Source: Rhodobacteraceae bacterium Water-Bin34 (GTDB taxonomy: Bacteria > Pseudomonadota > Alphaproteobacteria > Rhodobacterales > Rhodobacteraceae). From it: a stretch of 49,236 nt of DNA. The translations under genes were made by a program, and so were the position numbers. The DNA is taken from assembly GCA_900197625.1 (NCBI GenBank), contig FZLS01000014.1, positions 1 through 49,236 of the forward strand, in the 5' to 3' direction. A model generated the notes under the pieces. That model was not told the DNA's origin, searched no databases, and saw only the letters and a program-made list of their open reading frames with translations. The number at the start of each line of letters is the position of its first letter. Within the stretch, counting starts at the first letter, position 1. Positions 1-8,857 of this stretch are shown here, in pieces.

Positions 1-356
1 TTCACTCACAACCCACCATTTTGGCACTGCATCATCCTCCATTTGAAACAGGCATTAAATTCATGCACGGCATAGCTTTAAAAAACAAAGATGAATTCAA
101 AGATATTATTTCAAATTTCAATGGGGAATTAAGAGTTGTGTGTGGTCATATTCATTGTATGATGGTCGCTAGTTTAAATAACCATGTGGTGATATCTTCA
201 CCTTCACCTAGTAGTAACTTTGAATATGATACGCGTCCAAACGCGCCAATAGGGTTTATGAAAGGAGTTGATGGTTTTTTACTACATCGATGGAATAATG
301 GTTTCCAATCAATTCGTGTTGGACCAAGTACTGGCGCGGGCCCATTTCCATTTTGA
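1..356 (+). CDS. Metallophosphoesterase, CpdA/GpdQ-like (C-terminal part)
   Basis: The reading frame is already open at base 3 (HSQPTIL before the first possible internal start), so this is the 3' end of a gene that begins outside the window. The visible 118 residues carry the late motifs of calcineurin-type phosphoesterases of the CpdA/GpdQ group: HHPPFETGI followed by VVCGHIH, whose histidines are metal ligands in that family. Family members hydrolyse 3',5'-cAMP or glycerophosphodiesters in the cytoplasm. A Na+/phosphate cotransporter starts 17 nt downstream on the same strand, and the glycerol-3-phosphate importer lies nearby. A role in freeing phosphate or glycerol-3-phosphate is therefore possible, but this is inference. 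The family is clear; the substrate is not. Confidence 0.8.
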   Translation, partial: HSQPTILALHHPPFETGIKFMHGIALKNKDEFKDIISNFNGELRVVCGHIHCMMVASLNNHVVISSPSPSSNFEYDTRPNAPIGFMKGVDGFLLHRWNNGFQSIRVGPSTGAGPFPF

Positions 357-373
357 TATATGAGAAATGAATT

Positions 374-2011
374 ATGAATGAACCAAATTTAATACAATTT
401 TTGCTAAATATTGCAGGTGCAGCAGCCCTTTTGATATGGGCTGTAAGGTTAGTTCGTACAGGTGTTGAACGCGGTTTCTCTAATTTGTTACGTAATTGGT
501 TAAAACAATCAACGGACAATAGAATTCTTTCTGCATTCTCTGGGATGAGCGCCGCTATATTTTTGCAAAGCTCTACTGCAGTAGCGGTTCTTATTTCAAA
601 CTTTTTCTCAAAAAATAAATTAGCAACAGCAAGTGGAATCGCGATGTTGCTAGGTGCTGATTTAGGTTCAGCAATAGTTACTCAAATTTTAATGATAAAA
701 ATGTCATTCTTGACACCCTTCTTGCTCCTTATTGGTGTATCAATGTTTTTGAGGTCAAAACAAACTACCAATAAGCAAATTGGTAGAATAATAATTGGTA
801 TATCATTAATTTTTGTTTCTTTGGATATGTTAAGAATGGCAACTGGACCAGTTGTGGCAAATCCAGGTACACAATTTATCATAGAATATTTAAGCCGTGA
901 TTTACTTGTAGCATTTATTATAGGCGCCGGGTTTGCTTGGATTATCCATTCAAGTGTTGCTGCTGTATTATTATTTGTTACATTAACCGCCCAATCAATA
1001 CTTCCCGTTCTTGCAGCATCTATCATGATTTTAGGAGCAAACTTTGGAGGAGCATTGATAGCATACATACTTACATTAGAGGCACCTATAAACTCTCGAA
1101 GAATTATTTTTGCAAATCTAGTACTAAGAGGTGGTGGTGCAATGATAGCATCAATAGTTCTCATAAATGCTTCTTTTTTAATTGGAAAACTTGGTGCAAA
1201 TCCAGCTCAGCAAACATTAAATATTCATCTTATATTTAATTTTTTGCTTCTTATTTTGACATTACCTCTAGCAGGCTTAGCCGATAAATTGTTATCTAAA
1301 TTCATGCTGCAAAGAACAAACCCATCTGACAATATAAATAATATAAGCACTTTGGATCCATTAGCGCTTGATAAACCACAAAGAGGCTTAGATTGTGCAT
1401 CACGTGAATTATTGGGTATTGGTCAAAGAATTGAACAAATGCTCATAAACGTAAAGCCGCTCTATGACAATTGGGATGCAGAAACTGCTAAATCAATAAA
1501 AACACAAGATAAAGCGATTAAACTCATGCATTTAGATGTTAAGCTTTATTTAGCGCGACTAGGAAAAAGTGGGTTAGACGAAGAGCAGGGTAGCCGCTCA
1601 ATGGAATTAGCTGCAATATCTGCGAATTTTGATGCAGCATCATCTGCTATTGCAAGCAATATGCTTAACTTAGCTAGGCGATTAGAAAATAAAGGCCTGA
1701 AATTTTCGAATAAAGGAAGTCGAGAAATTAATGATTTCTCCGACAGAATTCTTAGCAATGTACAATTAGCACTAAATGTTATGATGAATCAAAACCCTGG
1801 AGAAGCTGAAGAGTTAGTGACTGCAAAAGATAAAATACGCAGTTTGGAACAGAAACTTCAACGCCAACATATATCACGACTTAGAGAGGGCCTTGCTGAG
1901 AGCATAGAAACAAGCAACATTCACCAAGAAACATTGAGAGCCCTCAAACAAATAAATACTTCGTTTTCAATAGTAGGTTTCTCAATCTTATCAAAATCTG
2001 ATCATATATAA
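374..2011 (+). CDS. Na+/phosphate cotransporter family protein with PhoU-like C-terminus
   Basis: This 545-residue protein has a hydrophobic N-terminal half (about residues 1-310) and a soluble helical C-terminal half. The two inverted family repeats are visible, one with FLQSSTAVAV and the other with IHSSVAAVLL. The QSS motifs are the signature of the NptA/YjbB-type Na/Pi cotransporters (Na_Pi_cotrans). The C-terminal part, about residues 330-540, is charged and helical like the PhoU-related domain usual in the bacterial members. It probably moves inorganic phosphate across the inner membrane; some relatives work mainly as exporters. The ATG at 374 follows a GAGAAATGA stretch. It lies 17 nt after the phosphoesterase stop and is likely cotranscribed with it. 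Confidence 0.88.
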   Translation: MNEPNLIQFLLNIAGAAALLIWAVRLVRTGVERGFSNLLRNWLKQSTDNRILSAFSGMSAAIFLQSSTAVAVLISNFFSKNKLATASGIAMLLGADLGSAIVTQILMIKMSFLTPFLLLIGVSMFLRSKQTTNKQIGRIIIGISLIFVSLDMLRMATGPVVANPGTQFIIEYLSRDLLVAFIIGAGFAWIIHSSVAAVLLFVTLTAQSILPVLAASIMILGANFGGALIAYILTLEAPINSRRIIFANLVLRGGGAMIASIVLINASFLIGKLGANPAQQTLNIHLIFNFLLLILTLPLAGLADKLLSKFMLQRTNPSDNINNISTLDPLALDKPQRGLDCASRELLGIGQRIEQMLINVKPLYDNWDAETAKSIKTQDKAIKLMHLDVKLYLARLGKSGLDEEQGSRSMELAAISANFDAASSAIASNMLNLARRLENKGLKFSNKGSREINDFSDRILSNVQLALNVMMNQNPGEAEELVTAKDKIRSLEQKLQRQHISRLREGLAESIETSNIHQETLRALKQINTSFSIVGFSILSKSDHI

Positions 2012-2036
2012 TTTATTTTGATTAGATTTTAATTAC

Positions 2037-2543
2037 TTAGATCAATGGATCATGTGACCACTGTAAAAGTGCTTGCCTTTGACGTGGCCGACAGAAAACA
2101 TCACCCGGATCACAGTTTGCTTTAATTTGACCTGCATGGCGCGTAAATGCACGCCATCTTTTAATTTGTATCGTATCAATCTCTGGCAACCTACGGCCTA
2201 AGTAATAACGGCAATACCATTGAAACCAGCCTCTTGGATCTGGGCCATAGATCCAATCTTTTTCTTTCCAGACACTAAGAGGTTGTCTACTTTTTATATT
2301 AAAATAATTAATATTTATTTGCGGTGTAATACTAATTTTAGCATTTTCAAACCAGCTTTTTGGAAATTCATCTTGGCAATCATTGCAATATTTGCCTTCA
2401 AAAACTCCCATCTCAAGCATTTGCGCAGGAGTATAAAATGGATTGAAATCTTCTGAAAAAGATTTACCAACTTCTGCTGATAAGTAATAAGTATAACCAG
2501 CCTGCATCTTATCATTTACTTCTATAATTTTTCCAGATTTCAT
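2037..2543 (-). CDS. Conserved protein of unknown function with five cysteines
   Basis: This 168-residue soluble protein has no signal peptide. I recognise the look of a conserved family (GPDPRGWFQWYCRYYLGRR near residues 100-118, then CDPGDVFCRPRQRQ near 144-157) but cannot assign a function. Five cysteines are present: C53 and C56 as a CxxC pair, then C111, C144 and C151. The spacing would suit a metal or redox role, but that is speculation. It is rich in Trp, Tyr and Arg in the second half. It lies convergent to the phosphate transporter and downstream of the LysR gene on the same strand with about 70 nt between. The start codon is ATG with only a weak ribosome-binding site. Confidence 0.7.
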   Translation of the reverse strand: MKSGKIIEVNDKMQAGYTYYLSAEVGKSFSEDFNPFYTPAQMLEMGVFEGKYCNDCQDEFPKSWFENAKISITPQININYFNIKSRQPLSVWKEKDWIYGPDPRGWFQWYCRYYLGRRLPEIDTIQIKRWRAFTRHAGQIKANCDPGDVFCRPRQRQALLQWSHDPLI

Positions 2544-2614
2544 AAGAATATAACACCGATTTTAAAACAAAAAGTTAATCATAATTTTTATTAATTCATA
2601 TTTAGCATGAGATT

Positions 2615-3514
2615 TTATGATTTCAAACGGAATGGCTCGAGGCTTTTTTCAAAAAACTCTATAAACTCTGAAGCAATTGTAGATAAAGCTGTATGCTTAG
2701 GTCTTACGAGTATCAAATTATGAGTAATTAGTGGTTTAAATGGTCTTATTATAAGTCCACGGCTCTCATATTCGCGCGCATCCATTTCACTTACAATAGA
2801 AACGCCTCGCCCTTCTGAAACCAACATACATGCTGAATTGAATTGACGAGTTTCAATCCAACTATTTATTTTTACATTTCTTGATGTAAAAACTTCCTCT
2901 AATTTTCTGTAGAATGCACTATCGCGTCTTGAATGTATCATTGGTTCATTTACCAAATCTTCAGGTGTAATGATTTTCTTTTCCCCAAGTATGTTGCCTT
3001 CTGACATGATGCAAACCGTACGCATTGGAATTTGTTCACATTCAACTGCAGGGTGATCAGAGAACACATCTGTAATGCCACAATCATATTGCTCACTAAT
3101 AATCCATTCAAAGATACGATTTGCTCCGTCTGGTTCAAGGTTTACGGTAACATTAGGCCTATTCGTCAGGAAGTCAGATAACACGCGAGGCATATGGCTA
3201 GTAGAAAAGCCAGGCAAACAGGCAATTTTGAGATGTCCAGCATTTCCTGAAGTTAAATTTTGAGTAATTTCATCTATGTGCTCTAAGCTATCAAGTAATC
3301 TTCCCACTTCACGTAATAAAAATCTTGCATCATGTGTTGGGACTAGCTTGCCATTTTGTCTGTGAAATAATTTAAATTCTATACTTTCAGCATAACTAGA
3401 TAATAATCTACTTACTGCAGGTTGTGAAATATTTAATTTTTTAGCAGCAAGCGTCATACTTCCAAGCTGACCAACTGCATAAAATGCTTCGAGTTGGCGT
3501 AGCTTAATACTCAT
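2615..3514 (-). CDS. LysR-family transcriptional regulator
   Basis: The 299-residue length is typical of the family. Residues 1-60 form the winged helix-turn-helix (LRQLEAFYAVGQLGSMTLAAKK, then ISQPAVSRLL), and residues from about 90 form the substrate-binding-like effector domain. The ATG at 3514 is preceded by AGGA at good distance. It is divergent from ugpB across a 303-nt gap that contains a LysR-type dyad (3557-3574), so control of itself and of the ugp operon is plausible. In most bacteria ugp is controlled by PhoB, so a LysR neighbour is slightly unusual. The effector is unknown. Confidence 0.9.
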   Translation of the reverse strand: MSIKLRQLEAFYAVGQLGSMTLAAKKLNISQPAVSRLLSSYAESIEFKLFHRQNGKLVPTHDARFLLREVGRLLDSLEHIDEITQNLTSGNAGHLKIACLPGFSTSHMPRVLSDFLTNRPNVTVNLEPDGANRIFEWIISEQYDCGITDVFSDHPAVECEQIPMRTVCIMSEGNILGEKKIITPEDLVNEPMIHSRRDSAFYRKLEEVFTSRNVKINSWIETRQFNSACMLVSEGRGVSIVSEMDAREYESRGLIIRPFKPLITHNLILVRPKHTALSTIASEFIEFFEKSLEPFRLKS

Positions 3515-3556
3515 AAAGATTCCTCATTTTAAACAGCTAATCATGCTCTGTCATTA

Positions 3557-3574
3557 TATTGTATTTCTACAATA
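3557..3574. promoter_or_regulatory. Candidate LysR binding dyad
   Basis: TATTGTA-tttc-TACAATA is a perfect 7-bp inverted repeat with a 4-nt spacer. It contains the T-N11-A pattern expected for LysR regulators, starts 43 nt upstream of the LysR start codon and is the best dyad in the gap. It probably serves autoregulation and possibly ugp control. Confidence 0.45.
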
Positions 3575-3681
3575 CATAAGACAATAATTACATTATAATA
3601 ATATGTTATGAATTTTGTCAAAAAATACACTTGAATTATATCTCACATCGTGTTTCTTTTGTTATTCAATAACACAGTTTT

Positions 3682-3697
3682 TTGACCGTTTGGTCTG
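3682..3697. promoter_or_regulatory. Weak RutR-like palindrome upstream of ugpB
   Basis: TTGACCGTTTGGTCTG matches the RutR consensus TTGACCA-NN-TGGTCAA at 11 of 14 defined positions. It shares the GACC-N4-GGTC core with the stronger site at 27079-27094. It lies about 120 nt upstream of ugpB. It could instead belong to another TetR or GntR regulator. Confidence 0.3.
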
Positions 3698-3817
3698 AGT
3701 TAATTTTTTTTACAAAAAATTTACTAACATAAAATACTAGTGTTACAAAAAAATGATATTTTGAATTTACTCGAATTTATTTCAAATCCAAAAATATCTT
3801 TATAGGGAGAGATACTA

Positions 3818-5122
3818 ATGAAGAAACTAATTATGAAAACTATTTTAGCTGCTGGTATTGCTGCAATTGCAATGCCTGTCACAGCTAAAACTGAGCTACA
3901 ATGGTGGCACGCAATGGGCGGCCGCCTCGGAGAGGTAGTTGATGAAATAGCCACAAATTACAATGCAAGTCAAAGCGAATATGAAATCATACCAACATAT
4001 AAAGGTGGTTATGAAGATACAATGACGGCAGGTATTGCTGCATTTCGCGCCAAACAACAACCACATGTTTTGCAAATATTTGATGCTGGTGCTGCTACAA
4101 TTATCAATGCTCCCGGAGCTACAATTCCAGTTGCAGATCTAATGGCAGAGCATGGCAAAGGTTTTGATAGTAATGATTATATTGAAGGTGTTCGTAATTT
4201 TTACGCTGATTCTGCAGGTAAAATGATTGGTTTGCCATTTAACTCATCAACACCCTTGTTGTATTATAATAAAGATGCATTTGCTGCAGCTGGCGTAACT
4301 AACCCACCAGCTACGTGGGAAGAGTTTGAAGCTATAGCCCCAAAATTGAAAGCTGCAGGCTATACAGCACTCGCTCAAAGTCACAGCCCATGGATCTTAT
4401 CTGAAAACTTCCACAGCCGACATAACATTCAGTTGTCTACTGGAAATAACGGATATGACTCTACAGATGTTAAGATTTTATACAACAATGATCACATGAA
4501 AATGCATTGGGGTAAAATGAAAGAATGGCTAGATGCTGGTCATTATGGCTTCTTTGGAAGAGCATGGGGCGATAATCAGGATGCATTCGTTCAGAAAAAA
4601 GTAGCAATGTGGATGGGATCGTCTGGTTCATTTGGTGGGCTGAAAAAATCAACAGATTTTGAATTCGGTACTACCTTCTTACCATATTGGAAGAGCATTA
4701 TTGATGAACCCAAAAGTACATTCATCGGTGGCGCTGCATTGTTTGCAATGAATGGTAAATCTGATGCAGAATACAAAGGTGTTGCAGACTTTTTTGCATA
4801 CATGACAGACAATGAAAACCAAGTATTCTGGCACAAAGAAACTGGATATGTGCCAATAACAACAGCTGCTTACGAAATGGCAAAAGCTGAAGGTTATTAC
4901 AACGAGTCACCTGATGCAGAAATTGGTATTCTTCAATTAAGTCAACCAGGCGGAGAGTGGACAAAGGGTTACCGTCTTGGATATTATGTTCAAATACGTG
5001 AAGTAATGTATAAAAAATACGATGATATATTATCTGGAAAATCCTCAGTCGAAAAAGCATTTTCAGAAATGGAATCTGAGTCTAACGCATTATTAGAACG
5101 TTTTGCTGCTACATATAAATAA
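3818..5122 (+). CDS. ugpB: sn-glycerol-3-phosphate ABC transporter, substrate-binding protein UgpB
   Basis: This 434-residue periplasmic binding protein has a cleavable signal peptide (MKKLIMKTILAAGIAAIAMP, cleavage after VTA). Along its length it closely follows E. coli UgpB as I recall it: WWHAMGG near the N-terminus, PTYKGGYEDTMTAGIAAFRA, LPFNSSTPLLYYNKDAF, and HKETGYVPITTAAYE near the C-terminus. It captures sn-glycerol-3-phosphate or glycerophosphodiesters for the UgpAE-UgpC importer. The start has a strong GGGAGAG ribosome-binding site. It is the first gene of ugpBAEC and is separated from ugpA by 90 nt holding a hairpin, which fits the binding protein being made in excess. Assignment is firm; exact substrate preference is not proven. 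Confidence 0.95.
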   Translation: MKKLIMKTILAAGIAAIAMPVTAKTELQWWHAMGGRLGEVVDEIATNYNASQSEYEIIPTYKGGYEDTMTAGIAAFRAKQQPHVLQIFDAGAATIINAPGATIPVADLMAEHGKGFDSNDYIEGVRNFYADSAGKMIGLPFNSSTPLLYYNKDAFAAAGVTNPPATWEEFEAIAPKLKAAGYTALAQSHSPWILSENFHSRHNIQLSTGNNGYDSTDVKILYNNDHMKMHWGKMKEWLDAGHYGFFGRAWGDNQDAFVQKKVAMWMGSSGSFGGLKKSTDFEFGTTFLPYWKSIIDEPKSTFIGGAALFAMNGKSDAEYKGVADFFAYMTDNENQVFWHKETGYVPITTAAYEMAKAEGYYNESPDAEIGILQLSQPGGEWTKGYRLGYYVQIREVMYKKYDDILSGKSSVEKAFSEMESESNALLERFAATYK

Positions 5123-5130
5123 AAACACAA

Positions 5131-5160
5131 TAGCTGGTGGCAAAGACTTGCCACCAGCTA
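5131..5160 (+). terminator. Perfect 13-bp hairpin after ugpB
   Basis: TAGCTGGTGGCAA pairs perfectly with TTGCCACCAGCTA around an AGAC tetraloop, 9 nt after the ugpB stop. No T-run follows, so it is more likely an mRNA 3'-end stabiliser or processing barrier than a full intrinsic terminator. It would raise ugpB message over ugpAEC. Confidence 0.75.
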
Positions 5161-5212
5161 ACTAATAACTAATCTATATTATAGAATATTGCACTTCACT
5201 GGGGGCTGTTGA

Positions 5213-6091
5213 ATGAAACGCGTACAATTCGAGCATAGTACCATACCATATCTTTTTATCGCTCCACAAATTGCAATTATTACAATTTTTTTCATTTGGC
5301 CAGCAGCTCAAGCAATACACCAATCATTTCTTTTAGAAGATGCCTTTGGACTTTCATCACAATTCGTGTGGTTTAGAAACTATGTAGATACAATTGGGGA
5401 TGCAGCTTGGCTTCAAGCAGCTTGGTTTACTATATTATTTTCTACACTAGTGACATTTCTTTCATTAGGAATTGCATTACTTCTAGCCGTTAAAGCAAAC
5501 GAGGTCATTAGGGGAGCAAGCACATACAAAACTACATTAATGTGGGCATATGCCATAGCACCACCTGTAGCAGGACTTATGGGCAATCTGATGTTCCACC
5601 CATTAATTGGAGACTTATATAAATTTTTCAATGCTATTGGATGGGATTTTGATCATAAACTTGACTCATTCGATGCAGGTTTTGTTGTAATTTTAATATC
5701 AGTCTGGAAACAAGTTAGCGTAAACTTCATCTTCTTTTTATCAGGTCTACAAGGAATTTCGAAAGCAGTAAATGAAGCCGCAATGATGGACTGTAAAAGT
5801 CCGACCAGGCGATTTTGGACAATAACATTTCCCTTATTGGCACCAACAACTTTTTTCTTGATGGTTATAAATATCACTTACGCATTTTTTGAAACTTTTG
5901 GCATTATAGATACTACAACAGGTGGATCACCTGGAGGTGCAACCAATACTCTTGTTTATAAAGTATTCCAAGATGGTTTTAGAGGTGCAGACCTTGGGGG
6001 ATCATCAGCACAATCAGTTGTTCTCATGTTAATTGTTTTAGCATTAACTATTATTCAGTTCCGTTTCATCGAACGTAAAGTTCATTATTGA
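5213..6091 (+). CDS. ugpA: sn-glycerol-3-phosphate ABC transporter permease UgpA
   Basis: This 292-residue inner-membrane permease has six predicted membrane segments. It aligns by eye with E. coli UgpA, with IPYLFIAPQ at the N-terminus, FGLSSQFVWFRNY, the stretch VWKQVSVNFIFFLSGLQ and a final FRFIERKVHY. The EAA loop that docks on the ATPase is NEAAMMDCKSPTRRFWTITF around residues 190-210. The last Gly of the usual EAA-x3-G consensus is replaced (DCKSP where relatives have DGAGP), which is mildly unusual. GGGGGC lies at normal distance before the ATG. UgpE follows after 10 nt. Confidence 0.95.
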   Translation: MKRVQFEHSTIPYLFIAPQIAIITIFFIWPAAQAIHQSFLLEDAFGLSSQFVWFRNYVDTIGDAAWLQAAWFTILFSTLVTFLSLGIALLLAVKANEVIRGASTYKTTLMWAYAIAPPVAGLMGNLMFHPLIGDLYKFFNAIGWDFDHKLDSFDAGFVVILISVWKQVSVNFIFFLSGLQGISKAVNEAAMMDCKSPTRRFWTITFPLLAPTTFFLMVINITYAFFETFGIIDTTTGGSPGGATNTLVYKVFQDGFRGADLGGSSAQSVVLMLIVLALTIIQFRFIERKVHY

Positions 6092-6101
6092 GGATAATGA
6101 T

Positions 6102-6956
6102 ATGAAGAATATTAACTGGCGAATATTATCAAATCATATTATTCTTCTTTTAGGAGTTCTCTTCATGAGTCTTCCAGTTTGGGTGGCTTTTTCATCCTCC
6201 ACACATACTGCAGAGACAATATTACGTGAAGGTTTGCAGTTTTGGCCAGGCCCAAATTTTACAGAAACATACCGTGAAGCAATGTTTGAAGCAGGTGGTG
6301 TAATGAAATCTGTTCTGGGTATTACAATGCTTAAAAATAGCTTAATATTAGGCATTGGTTTTGCTGTTGGTAAAGTTATTATTTCAATGCTAGCAGCCTA
6401 CGCCATAGTTTATTTCCGCTTCAGGCTGGCCACACCATTATTTTGGATAATTTTCCTCACATTATTATTACCTTTAGAAGTTCGCATTATTCCGTCATAT
6501 GAAATAGTTGCAGGTTTAGGCCTTTTAGACACAAATTTTGGCCTTATTGTTCCATTGATAGCTTCTGCAACTGGTACGTTTTTTTTCCGACAGTTTTTCA
6601 AATCTATTCCTGACGAATTATTAGAAGCAGCGCGATTAGACGGTGCTACTCCTTGGCGGTTTTTTGTAGATATGCTCATACCATTATCAAAAACAATGAT
6701 AGCTGCGATTTTAATTATAATGTTTGTAGTAGGTTGGAACCAATATCTCTGGCCACTAATTATGACAACAAAAGAAGAGAATTACACACTCGTGATTGGC
6801 ATTAAACAAATATATCAAATTCTCTCAGATGGTGGAGAATTACCTCAATATCAAAAAGCTTTTGCATTAACTATAATGGCGACTTTACCACCAGTTCTCG
6901 TTGTATTGTTCTTCCAAAAATGGTTCGTCAAGGGCTTAGTAGAAAGTGAAAAATAA
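6102..6956 (+). CDS. ugpE: sn-glycerol-3-phosphate ABC transporter permease UgpE
   Basis: This 284-residue permease has six membrane segments and is the partner of UgpA in the channel. The EAA loop [20 protein letters not shown] (about residues 175-194) is intact, and [16 protein letters not shown] just before it is characteristic of UgpE. GAGGAT precedes the ATG at good spacing. Its TAA stop shares one base with the ugpC start (TAATG), so the two are translationally coupled. A paralogue of this protein is encoded at 8027-8857 on the other strand. Confidence 0.95.
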   Translation: MKNINWRILSNHIILLLGVLFMSLPVWVAFSSSTHTAETILREGLQFWPGPNFTETYREAMFEAGGVMKSVLGITMLKNSLILGIGFAVGKVIISMLAAYAIVYFRFRLATPLFWIIFLTLLLPLEVRIIPSYEIVAGLGLLDTNFGLIVPLIASATGTFFFRQFFKSIPDELLEAARLDGATPWRFFVDMLIPLSKTMIAAILIIMFVVGWNQYLWPLIMTTKEENYTLVIGIKQIYQILSDGGELPQYQKAFALTIMATLPPVLVVLFFQKWFVKGLVESEK

Positions 6957-8020
6957 TGGCTACAGTTAAATTAAATAATGTTAAAAAAGTATACCCAAAT
7001 GGCGCAGAAGCCGTTTGTGGAGTTAATATGGCCATTAAAAATGGTGAATTTATAGTTTTTGTTGGCCCATCAGGTTGTGGTAAATCTACAATGCTAAGAA
7101 TGGTTGCGGGACTTGAAACAATCACCGAGGGTGACATAGAAATTGATGGTAAAGTAATCAACAATGTTTCCCCAGCAGATCGTGATGTTGCAATGGTTTT
7201 TCAAAATTATGCGCTTTACCCTCATATGACTGTAAGAGGGAATATGGCTTATGGATTGAAAAATAGAGGACTAGCTAAAGCAGAAATAAAGACAAAAGTT
7301 TCTGAAGCTGCAAAAATGTTAAAGATAGATGAATATTTAGACCGACAGCCTAACCAACTATCTGGTGGACAACGACAAAGGGTTGCGATGGGGCGAGCTA
7401 TCGTTAGAGAACCAAAAGTTTTTTTATTCGACGAACCATTATCTAATCTAGATGCAAAACTTCGTGTGCAAATGCGTATTGAAATCAAACGCCTTCAACG
7501 TAGAATGGGCGTAACATCAATATATGTAACCCATGATCAAACTGAAGCTATGACACTTGCAGATAGGCTTGCTGTGATTAACGATGGCCGCATAGAACAA
7601 ATGGGAGCCCCAATTGAACTTTATAATAATCCTCAAACTTTATTCGTTGCTTCATTCATCGGCTCCCCAAATATCAATTTGATACCCGCAAAATTTGAAA
7701 ACAAAAAACTGGTTTGTGGCAATATCAAATTATCTGGATTTAAAAAGCTTCCTGAAGATACTGAATTAGTTCTAGGTATACGGCCAGATTTTATAAAACC
7801 AGATGCTAAAGGACAGTTAGAAATTCAAGTCGATCTTGTTGAACAACATGGTGCAGATAACTTAGTCTACGGATTATTAAAAGACGCGTCAAATGATACT
7901 GAAATTTGCTTTAAGACTTCACAAAACACTCTCCCTGCTATTGATAAAAAATTAAAATTAAAATTTGAGCAAAATCGCGCAATGGTATTTAATAAAAATA
8001 CTGGTGAACGCTTAATATAA
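6956..8020 (+). CDS. ugpC: sn-glycerol-3-phosphate ABC transporter ATP-binding protein UgpC
   Basis: This 354-residue MalK-type ATPase energises the UgpAE channel. Walker [10 protein letters not shown] is at residues 37-45, the Q-loop [11 protein letters not shown] at 81-91, the signature LSGGQ at 135-139 and Walker B VFLFDE at 155-160, with the switch His in [12 protein letters not shown]-terminal TOBE-like regulatory region follows from about residue 235 and is typical of UgpC/MalK. It starts inside the ugpE stop codon and ends the ugp operon, 6 nt from the convergent stop of the orphan permease gene. No obvious terminator separates them. It could also energise that second permease. Confidence 0.95.
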   Translation: MATVKLNNVKKVYPNGAEAVCGVNMAIKNGEFIVFVGPSGCGKSTMLRMVAGLETITEGDIEIDGKVINNVSPADRDVAMVFQNYALYPHMTVRGNMAYGLKNRGLAKAEIKTKVSEAAKMLKIDEYLDRQPNQLSGGQRQRVAMGRAIVREPKVFLFDEPLSNLDAKLRVQMRIEIKRLQRRMGVTSIYVTHDQTEAMTLADRLAVINDGRIEQMGAPIELYNNPQTLFVASFIGSPNINLIPAKFENKKLVCGNIKLSGFKKLPEDTELVLGIRPDFIKPDAKGQLEIQVDLVEQHGADNLVYGLLKDASNDTEICFKTSQNTLPAIDKKLKLKFEQNRAMVFNKNTGERLI

Positions 8021-8026
8021 GATTAA

Positions 8027-8857
8027 TTATTTTTGTGATAAATTGTTTTCAACACCTAAACCTCTAAAAAACCATCGTTGAAAAATTAATACCAGAACAA
8101 GAGGTGGTGTAATTGTTATAGTGGCAAATGCCATACCAGCCCCACTTCCCTGCCCCATAAAACGTATACCTCTTACAAGTGTGTAGAGCGTATCATCAGT
8201 ACTTATCATTATTGGCCATAAGTATTGATTCCAGCCAATCATAAATGAAATTATAAATATTGCAGCTGCTCGAGAAATAGAAAGTGGCATTAAAATATCC
8301 AAAGCGAATTTAAAACTTCCAGCACCATCAAGTAAAGCAGCTTCCATTAATTCTTCAGGAAGAGTTAAAAAAAATTGTCTGAAAAAAAATGTACCTAAAG
8401 CTGCAGCAATAACCGGAAGAATTATGCCAAGATGGGTGTTTATTAGTCCAAGAGATGATGTAATCTGAAAAGTAGGTATAAACCTTGCCTCTAAAGGGAA
8501 TAGAAGTGTTGAAAGAACCAACCAAAATATAATATTTGCAATCTTAAATTTAAAAAAAACTATTGCATATGCTGCAAAAAATGAAAGCAAAGTTGTTAAA
8601 AACCCAACCCCAATGGCAATAATCATTGAATTTTTTAACATAGCCATAGGCGTTACTTCATCTGTAAAGCCAGTCTCAAAATTAATTACACTATTATAAT
8701 TTTCTATAAGATAATCTCCAAATTCAAATTGCATTCCGATAGTTCTTAATTCTGCGGTATTTTGTGATGACGCAAAGATCATTAGAAGTATTGGGGATAA
8801 CATAATGAAAACCCCAAATAATAAAATAATATGATTTATAATTGCCCTATAGATCAC
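8027..8857 (-). CDS. Orphan UgpE-like ABC transporter permease
   Basis: This 276-residue six-helix permease is clearly a paralogue of the UgpE at 6102. Both share the HIILLFGV start, a long central match (FPLEARFIPTFQ, then FFRQFFLTLPEELMEAALLDGAG) and [12 protein letters not shown]. The EAA loop is intact, so it should still dock on an ATPase. No partner UgpA-type permease, binding protein or ATPase is encoded with it. The GTG start (8857) overlaps the TAG stop of the phosphatase gene by one base, so the two are coupled. It may pair with UgpA and UgpC as an alternative channel half or be a relic of a second importer. Duplication is visible; function is inference. Confidence 0.88.
   Translation of the reverse strand: MIYRAIINHIILLFGVFIMLSPILLMIFASSQNTAELRTIGMQFEFGDYLIENYNSVINFETGFTDEVTPMAMLKNSMIIAIGVGFLTTLLSFFAAYAIVFFKFKIANIIFWLVLSTLLFPLEARFIPTFQITSSLGLINTHLGIILPVIAAALGTFFFRQFFLTLPEELMEAALLDGAGSFKFALDILMPLSISRAAAIFIISFMIGWNQYLWPIMISTDDTLYTLVRGIRFMGQGSGAGMAFATITITPPLVLVLIFQRWFFRGLGVENNLSQK

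Larger units (their letters stand above)
3515..3817. promoter_or_regulatory. Divergent lysR-ugpB control region
   Basis: This 303-nt gap between the divergent LysR gene and ugpB is very AT-rich. Three readable elements stand out: a perfect LysR-type dyad at 3557-3574, a 13-bp palindrome GTTATTCAATAAC at 3661-3673, and a RutR-like half-conserved box at 3682-3697. A sequence CTGTCAT-TATA-TTGTATT at 3548-3565 weakly resembles a Pho box and overlaps the first dyad. No clear sigma-70 promoter can be fixed by eye. The ribosome-binding site of ugpB is the GGGAGAG stretch at about 3805-3811. Confidence 0.55.

Noticed and set aside
682-1164. Open frame of 160 codons on the minus strand inside the Na/Pi cotransporter gene
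   Set aside because: It is antisense to a recognised protein, lacks any family motif and arises from the membrane-protein codon pattern.
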